This document shows, piece after piece, positions 63,343-64,000 of a DNA stretch of 64,000 nt. Below the pieces are notes generated by a model. That model was not told the origin of the DNA, did no database searches, and saw only the letters and a program-made list of their open reading frames with translations. Both the position numbers and the translations under genes were made by a program. The DNA lies in contig NZ_LT629971.1 in the NCBI RefSeq assembly GCF_900108565.1, positions 3,596,001 to 3,660,000 on the forward strand. The letters are read 5' to 3'. The DNA is from Mycolicibacterium rutilum. GTDB lineage: Bacteria; Actinomycetota; Actinomycetes; Mycobacteriales; Mycobacteriaceae. Positions within the stretch are counted from its first letter, which is position 1. Every line of letters starts with the position of its first letter.

Positions 63343-64000
63343 TCAGTACTTGCCGAAGGCGAGCGCAACGTTGTGCCCACCGAATCCGAACGAGTTGTTG
63401 ATCGCGTATTGATAGTTGCCCGACCGCGGCTCACCGGCGACCACGTCCAGATCGATCTCCGGATCCAGGTTACGCAGGTTCAGCGTCGGCGGGATGATGC
63501 CGTCGCGCAGGGCCAGCACGGTGAGGATGGACTCCACCGCGCCGACGGCTCCGACCGAGTGGCCGAGCGCGGCCTTGGGTGCGTAGACGGCAGGCTTGTG
63601 GCCGCCCATCGCGTTGTTGATCGCCTTGCCCTCGGCGACGTCGCCGACGCTGGTGCCGGTGGCGTGCGCGTTGACGTGGTCGATGTCGGTGGGTTGCAGC
63701 CCGGCGAGCTGGATGGCGCGGGTCATGGCGTGACCGGCCTGCTCACCGTTGGGGTCGGGGGCGACGATGTGGTAGCCGTCCGACGTGATGCTCGCCCCCA
63801 TCACACGGGCGAGGATGTTGGCGCCCCGGGCTTTCGCGTGCTCCTCGGTCTCGATGACCATGAGCGCGCCCCCTTCACCGAAGACGAAGCCGTTGCGGTC
63901 CTTGTCGAACGGACGGCACGCGCCGGCGGGGTCGTCGTTGGTGGTGGACAACACGATTCGCATCTGGGCGAAGCCGGCGATCGGCACCGCCTCGATCTTG
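63343..64000 (-). CDS. kasB: beta-ketoacyl-ACP synthase KasB, 5' end outside window
   Basis: The 3' two-thirds or so of a FAS-II condensing enzyme; the frame is open to the window edge at 64000. Catalytic residues visible: His in [11 protein letters not shown], Lys and His in [16 protein letters not shown], and the C-terminal gate [15 protein letters not shown]. The N-terminal active-site Cys lies outside. KasB rather than KasA is inferred because it directly precedes accD6. It extends meromycolate chains. Confidence 0.9.
   Translation of the reverse strand, partial: KIEAVPIAGFAQMRIVLSTTNDDPAGACRPFDKDRNGFVFGEGGALMVIETEEHAKARGANILARVMGASITSDGYHIVAPDPNGEQAGHAMTRAIQLAGLQPTDIDHVNAHATGTSVGDVAEGKAINNAMGGHKPAVYAPKAALGHSVGAVGAVESILTVLALRDGIIPPTLNLRNLDPEIDLDVVAGEPRSGNYQYAINNSFGFGGHNVALAFGKY

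Overview
The window looks like the chromosome of a fast-growing mycobacterium (Mycolicibacterium type). It is GC-rich, uses GTG starts often, and has many 4-base stop/start overlaps. It carries the 3' end of a FAS-II mycolate locus (kasB-accD6), a mycothiol-dependent formaldehyde dehydrogenase (mscR), two DUF4185/GH183-type arabinan-hydrolase-like proteins, and several secreted proteins with mycobacterial signal peptides. The order kasB-accD6 / glpD1-TetR / FAD oxidase-dagK / DUF3145 / serine hydrolase / methyltransferase / mscR-MBL follows, from memory, the Rv2246-Rv2260 neighbourhood of M. tuberculosis.

Layout. 1-2.5 kb: DUF4185 end, two small secreted proteins, an NTF2-like protein. 2.5-5.9 kb: an acyl-CoA oxidase-like gene with an IS110 element set 14 bases before its start codon. 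5.9-12.3 kb: VIT-family transporter, CoA-transferase/TetR pair behind two palindromes, and a TetR-controlled dioxygenase-RidA-permease operon. 12.3-14 kb: MarR-MFS efflux operon with a perfect palindrome at its promoter. 14-20.7 kb: ECF-type transporter (fused membrane/ATPase protein plus EcfT), TldD/TldE pair, AhpD-like protein. 20.8-27.5 kb: an accessory, decaying region starting at a CAT tRNA. It has an IS481-type fragment inside a 12-bp direct repeat, an IS256 element, a gene remnant, a frameshifted surface protein and a twice-frameshifted hydrolase. 27.5-39 kb: surface phosphodiesterase, lytic transglycosylase lipoprotein, acyl-CoA dehydrogenase, TetR/glycosyltransferase, Pro/Glu-rich surface protein, PhoD-like phosphatase, SDR. 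39-44.3 kb: a 127-bp tandem repeat and a complete four-gene oligopeptide-type ABC importer. 44.4-51.9 kb: secreted protein-DUF4185 pair, reductase, membrane-anchored Hsp70-like protein, GlxA-type regulator, SABATH-type methyltransferase, SHOCT protein. 52-64 kb: the conserved core around mscR, dagK, glpD1, accD6 and kasB.

The lipid theme is strong: FAS-II elongation, acyl-CoA oxidation, CoA transfer, lipid kinase, and an alkyl-DHAP synthase-like oxidase beside glycerol-3-phosphate dehydrogenase. The most novel-looking items are the IS110 element with a candidate bridge-RNA region, the composite mobile junction at the tRNA, the N-terminal surface module shared by two otherwise different secreted proteins, the PhyH/RidA/permease cassette, and several clear palindromic operators beside divergent regulators.
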